Below, one piece after another: positions 60,537 to 64,000 of a stretch of 64,000 nucleotides of DNA. Made by a program: the position numbers and the translations under genes. Numbering within the stretch: position 1 is the first letter of the stretch; each line of letters starts with the position of its first letter. The notes beneath the pieces are model-generated. The model was given only the letters and a program-made list of their open reading frames with translations, searched no databases and was not told where the DNA came from. Source of the DNA: Facklamia sp964471435 (GTDB lineage Bacteria; Bacillota; Bacilli; Lactobacillales; Aerococcaceae); assembly GCA_964471435.1 (NCBI GenBank), contig CAYYGA010000001.1, positions 124,001 through 188,000 of the forward strand, in the 5' to 3' direction.

Positions 60537-61967
60537 CTACATACTGTCTAATTTTTCTAAAATCAGCTTGTTCACAACTTGAGGATTTGCTTTCCCTCTT
60601 GTTTGCTTCATAACTTGCCCTACAAAGTAACCTAATGCACGGTCCTTACCATTTTTATAATCTTCTACTGATTTAGGATCGCCTTCTACAATTTCATCAA
60701 TCATAGGTTGTAATTTAGCTGGATCAGATAATTGAGCCATACCGCGTGCTTCTACTATCTCATTGGCATCTCCGCCTTCTTCAGCTAAGATTTTAAATAA
60801 TTGCTTAGCGATTTTAGACGATATCGTACCGTCTGCAATTAATTTAATCATTGCAGCCAAATTATCGGGTGTGAGTCCTGTTTGTGAAAGGGTAGTTTGT
60901 TCTGAATTTAGAAAAGCAGAAACCTCTCCCATCAACCAGTTAGAAGCTTGTTTAGGGTCAGCTCCTTGAGCCACAGTCTCATCAAAGAAATCAGACATAT
61001 CTTTTTGTAAAGTTAAGACTTTAGCATCATATTCAGGTAAGTCATATTCTTGCGTATAACGCTGGCGGCGGTGATCTGGCATTTCCGGCATCTCGGATTC
61101 TATTTTTTGAATCCACTCTTCACTAATCGTAATTGGCGGGATATCAGCTTCTGGGAAGTAACGATAGTCTGCTTCTCCTTCTTTACCACGCATGGGAATA
61201 GTTTTCCCTGTTTTTTCATCAAGCCGGAGAGTTTCCTGGATAATCGTACCACCTGAAAGTAAGAGCTCAGCTTGTCTTTTCTCTTCATATTCTAAACCTT
61301 TTCGCACATGGTTAAAGGAATTTAAGTTTTTAATTTCAGTTTTAGTACCGAATGCTTCTTGTCCATAAGGTCTTAATGAAATATTCCCATCACAGCGCAG
61401 GGAGCCTTCTTCCATCTTCACGTCAGAAACGCCTGTAAACATAATTTTTTCTCTTAATGCTTCTAAAAAAGCATACGCTTCATCAGGGGAATGAATATCA
61501 GGGTAAGTAACAATTTCAATTAATGGAGTTCCTTGACGGTTCAAATCAATATAAGAAAAGCCATCTGTTCCGTGAGTGTTTTTACCTGCATCTTCTTCTA
61601 AATGGACACGTTCAATTCGAATTCGTTTAATTTCTCCGTCTACTTCCACATCCAGATAACCATTGGAGCCGACTGGCTGATCCATTTGAGAAATTTGGTA
61701 AGCGGATGGGTTGTCTGGATAAAAATAGTTCTTACGATCAAATTTCATTTCACGTGCAACTTCACAATTTAAAGCGAGAGAAGCTTTGATTCCGTATTCG
61801 ATCGCCTGGCGGTTAACTGTCGGTAATGCTCCAGGGTAAGCCCAATCTTTTTCGTTTGTATTCGCATTTGGTGCTGCCCCGAATCCTGATGGAGAGGAAG
61901 AAAATATTTTCGACTTCGTTTTCAATTCCACGTGAACTTCTAATCCAATAACAGTTTCAAAATTCAT
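60537..61967 (-). CDS. gatB: Asp-tRNA(Asn)/Glu-tRNA(Gln) amidotransferase subunit B
   Basis: A 476-residue subunit that binds the misacylated tRNA and carries the kinase active site. GLEVHVELKTKSKIFSSSP at the N-terminus and the DRKNYFYPDNPSAYQISQ motif are conserved; the C-terminal YqeY-like domain recognises tRNA. Its ribosome site, AAGGAGGG, lies within the last codons of gatA, whose stop directly abuts the ATG. Last gene of camS-gatCAB in this window. Confidence 0.97.
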   Translation of the reverse strand: MNFETVIGLEVHVELKTKSKIFSSSPSGFGAAPNANTNEKDWAYPGALPTVNRQAIEYGIKASLALNCEVAREMKFDRKNYFYPDNPSAYQISQMDQPVGSNGYLDVEVDGEIKRIRIERVHLEEDAGKNTHGTDGFSYIDLNRQGTPLIEIVTYPDIHSPDEAYAFLEALREKIMFTGVSDVKMEEGSLRCDGNISLRPYGQEAFGTKTEIKNLNSFNHVRKGLEYEEKRQAELLLSGGTIIQETLRLDEKTGKTIPMRGKEGEADYRYFPEADIPPITISEEWIQKIESEMPEMPDHRRQRYTQEYDLPEYDAKVLTLQKDMSDFFDETVAQGADPKQASNWLMGEVSAFLNSEQTTLSQTGLTPDNLAAMIKLIADGTISSKIAKQLFKILAEEGGDANEIVEARGMAQLSDPAKLQPMIDEIVEGDPKSVEDYKNGKDRALGYFVGQVMKQTRGKANPQVVNKLILEKLDSM

Positions 61968-63443
61968 TTAAATTCCCTCCTTAAATTCAGGCATTTTTTG
62001 TGAATAATCATGGCCTTGTTCAAAAGCATGAGCTACTTGGTAAAGTAAAGCTTCACTATTGACCGGTCCATGTAAAGCAAGTCCGATCGGCAGTTCATTT
62101 GAATCAAAACCGGCGGGTACTGAAATACTTGGAATACCTGCTAAGTTTATCGGAACGGTCAGTAAGTCCGCTACATACATTTCTAATGGATTATCAATTT
62201 TTCCACCTATTTTATAAGCAGAACTGGTAGTAACAGGTCCCATTATTACATCATATTCAGAGAAGACATTTTCAAAATCCTGTCTAATTAATGTACGCAC
62301 TCTAGCAGCCTTTTCAAAAAACAAATCATAGGCTCCAGCACTCAGGCAATAGGTTCCCAGCATAATCCGACGTTTCACTTCATCGCCAAAGGCTTCTGAG
62401 CGTGATTTAACATAAATATCCTCTAATGAGGTCGTGTCTTCTGCACGGTAGCCATAGCGGATACCATCATAACGTTGTAGATTAGAAGAAGCTTCTGCAG
62501 ATGCAATAATATAATAGACATTAATTCCATATTCAGAATGTGGAAGCTCCACTTCTTCTACGGTTGCTCCTTGCTCAATGAAGAATTTTTCAGCCTTTAT
62601 CATTGCATCCCGGATTTCTTGGTTGATTGCTTCCGATTTATATTCTTTAGGGAAAGCAATCTTCAACCCTTTAATTGATTTTCCTAGTAAGCCGCTATAA
62701 TCCGTGTCATCATCTGGTAAGCTGGTCGCATCGTTTGAATCATTACCTGCAATAGCTTGTAACATTAAGGCATTATCCTCAACTGTTAAAGTCATAGGAC
62801 CTATGCTGTCTAAACTTGATCCAAAGGCAACGACTCCGTGTCTGGAAACTTTTCCATAAGAAGGTTTCATCCCTACAATCCCTGTGAAAGCAGCAGGTTG
62901 GCGGATTGAGCCACCTGTATCCGTGCCCAGTGTAGCAGGTACTTGACGTGCAGCTACTGCAGCAGAAGAACCACCTGAGGAGCCACCGGGTACACGTTCT
63001 AAGTCCCAAGGATTACGGGTGTTTTTAAAGGCAGAGTTTTCAGTTGATCCGCCCATAGCAAATTCGTCTAAATTTAATTTTCCTACAATAATAGCGCCTG
63101 CTGCTACTAGTTTCTTAACTACGAAAGCATCATAGGTAGGCACGAAATTTTCAAGCATTTTACTGGCTGCTGTAGTAGTAAACCCTTTAGTTAATATATT
63201 ATCTTTAACAGCTACCGGAATACCGTTCAATAAAGGTGCATCCTCACCATAGCCGCGCTCGTCAGCTTGCCGAGCCGCTTCCAGAGCTGATTCTTTTTCT
63301 TCTTCATAGTTAATGAAGGCATGAACTTTTTCTTCCAGTTCAGTAATTTTATCATAAGTATGTTCAATGAGTTGGACCGCAGTAAATTCACCGGCTGCTA
63401 GTCCTTGTTTTAAAGCTACAATTGTCTGTGGAAATTTTCCCAT
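61968..63443 (-). CDS. gatA: Asp-tRNA(Asn)/Glu-tRNA(Gln) amidotransferase subunit A
   Basis: A 491-residue amidase that frees ammonia from glutamine. The Ser-cisSer-Lys triad is visible: Lys in IPVAVKDNI, serines in GGSSGGSSAAVA and TLGTDTGGSIRQP. The open frame extends 23 codons into gatC, but GGAGAGGG lies before the ATG at 63443 (MGKFPQTIVALKQ), one base after the gatC stop. Confidence 0.97.
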   Translation of the reverse strand: MGKFPQTIVALKQGLAAGEFTAVQLIEHTYDKITELEEKVHAFINYEEEKESALEAARQADERGYGEDAPLLNGIPVAVKDNILTKGFTTTAASKMLENFVPTYDAFVVKKLVAAGAIIVGKLNLDEFAMGGSTENSAFKNTRNPWDLERVPGGSSGGSSAAVAARQVPATLGTDTGGSIRQPAAFTGIVGMKPSYGKVSRHGVVAFGSSLDSIGPMTLTVEDNALMLQAIAGNDSNDATSLPDDDTDYSGLLGKSIKGLKIAFPKEYKSEAINQEIRDAMIKAEKFFIEQGATVEEVELPHSEYGINVYYIIASAEASSNLQRYDGIRYGYRAEDTTSLEDIYVKSRSEAFGDEVKRRIMLGTYCLSAGAYDLFFEKAARVRTLIRQDFENVFSEYDVIMGPVTTSSAYKIGGKIDNPLEMYVADLLTVPINLAGIPSISVPAGFDSNELPIGLALHGPVNSEALLYQVAHAFEQGHDYSQKMPEFKEGI

Positions 63444-63444
63444 T

Positions 63445-63744
63445 TTATGCACCCTCTCCTTCTTCAATAATGACTGGTACTTGAATATAGCCATCCTGGG
63501 TAGCTGGTGCATTGGCTAGTATAGCATCCATATTATCATTTTTAATTCCCTCATCTTCACGATAGACATTTTTTAAATCATTGCCGTGATAAGTAGGTTT
63601 TACTCCATCTGTGTCAACTTCTTGTAGATGTTCTACCATTTCTACGATTCGTTGAATTTCAGGGGTAAACTTTTCCATTTCTGCTTCATCAAGCTGTAGT
63701 TTAGCCAGTTTAGCAACATGTTGAACATTCGCACTTGTTAACAT
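63445..63744 (-). CDS. gatC: Asp-tRNA(Asn)/Glu-tRNA(Gln) amidotransferase subunit C
   Basis: A 99-residue linker subunit wrapping GatA and GatB. Starts VQHVAKLAKLQLDEAEMEKF, the family signature, and contains DTDGVKPTYH. Twelve bases after the camS stop, with AGGAGG upstream of the ATG. Confidence 0.96.
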   Translation of the reverse strand: MLTSANVQHVAKLAKLQLDEAEMEKFTPEIQRIVEMVEHLQEVDTDGVKPTYHGNDLKNVYREDEGIKNDNMDAILANAPATQDGYIQVPVIIEEGEGA

Positions 63745-63756
63745 TATTCATTCCTC

Positions 63757-64000
63757 CTATTGTCTAAAGATATGTGATTGGTATTCACTTGCCCCAACTT
63801 GACGTCCGACATAGGCTTCAACTCCCGTATTGGAAACAATCTTTATTTCGATGCCTATATTTTCCGGAAAGTGTCTTTGAGCTGCATCAGTTACGTATTG
63901 GGTTAAAGCCGTTACTTCTGTCAATTGATAAAATTGGGTAACAATTTCGATATCCAATGATTCTAAACTATCATCCACATATAGGGCTTGTCCGTAAATA
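63757..64000 (-). CDS. camS: CamS family sex pheromone lipoprotein precursor, C-terminal fragment
   Basis: The frame is open from the right edge of the window, so only the last 81 or so residues are seen and the start lies outside. The fragment reads ALYVDDSLESLDIEIVTQFY, then ALTQYVTDAAQRHFP and VEAYVGRQVGASEYQSHIF, matching the C-terminus of CamS/cAM373-type pheromone precursor lipoproteins. A GTG at 63978 is internal, not a start. Its position just before gatCAB is the usual camS-gatCAB order of Gram-positives. Confidence 0.88.
   Translation of the reverse strand, partial: IYGQALYVDDSLESLDIEIVTQFYQLTEVTALTQYVTDAAQRHFPENIGIEIKIVSNTGVEAYVGRQVGASEYQSHIFRQ

Noticed and set aside
63757..63978. 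A complete 73-residue gene starting at GTG 63978
   Set aside because: The frame stays open to the window edge and the sequence continues to match CamS, so it is the end of a longer gene.
1..64000. CRISPR arrays, insertion sequences, prophage or tRNA genes
   Set aside because: Reading the intergenic regions gave no regularly spaced repeats, transposase or integrase frames, or tRNA-like T-arm sequences.

Overview
The window looks like a chromosomal segment of a low-GC Gram-positive bacterium of the order Lactobacillales, most likely near the Carnobacteriaceae or Aerococcaceae. The support is the AT-rich sequence, strong AGGAGG-type ribosome binding sites, frequent TTG and GTG starts, a camS-gatCAB operon, Gram-positive surface polysaccharide genes, and very acidic exported proteins of the kind seen in alkaliphilic or marine relatives. 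The family placement is inference. I see no rRNA, tRNA, insertion sequence, phage gene or CRISPR array.

Layout. 1-10.9 kb (minus strand): a DsbA/FrnE-like oxidoreductase, then a one-carbon operon read fhs-folD-fchA-gcvT-gcvH-gcvPA-gcvPB that links formate, folate C1 units and glycine, preceded by an NAD-kinase-like gene and an unrecognised gene. 11-15.7 kb: a split chromate transporter, a VanY-type carboxypeptidase, a glutathionyl-hydroquinone-reductase-like transferase and a nucleotide-sugar dehydrogenase. 15.9-19.2 kb: a PhnDCE-type ABC importer with a fused double permease and no phosphonate-degrading enzyme nearby. 19.3-26.3 kb: a compact surface-polysaccharide cluster (GT2, chain-length regulator, polymerase, flippase, GT4 and a divergent LCP-like protein). 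26.6-31.9 kb: flavodoxin, M29 aminopeptidase, a small membrane protein, a second GT4, methionine aminopeptidase and a YrdC-like protein.

31.9-37.5 kb is a leucine operon. It starts with a 19-codon leader peptide ending in four leucine codons and a terminator (attenuator), then leuA, leuB, a degenerate LeuD paralogue, leuC and leuD. 37.7-45.1 kb is the most unusual block: a NitT/TauT-type ABC importer with two tandem Cys-containing binding proteins, divergent from a single-subunit double-cubane-cluster-type protein, its ATP-driven activase and an exported tandem carboxymuconolactone-decarboxylase-like protein with two CxxC sites. I suggest these form one uptake-and-reduction system; the substrate is unknown.

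45.2-50.4 kb is an Opp/Dpp-type importer. 50.5-57.2 kb holds a ZIP metal transporter behind an AdcR/ZitR-like palindrome, a GNAT acetyltransferase, an acyl-ACP thioesterase, a GlsB/YeaQ-like membrane protein, a C39-like protein, a DEAD-box helicase, a Gfo/Idh oxidoreductase and an unknown small protein. 57.3-64 kb holds uvrC with an N-terminal extension, a YitT-family protein, gatBAC and the end of camS at the right edge.

Two themes run through the window. All four ABC binding proteins have signal peptidase I-type signal sequences with no lipobox cysteine. Several genes are preceded by a TGnTATAAT extended -10 with no clear -35.
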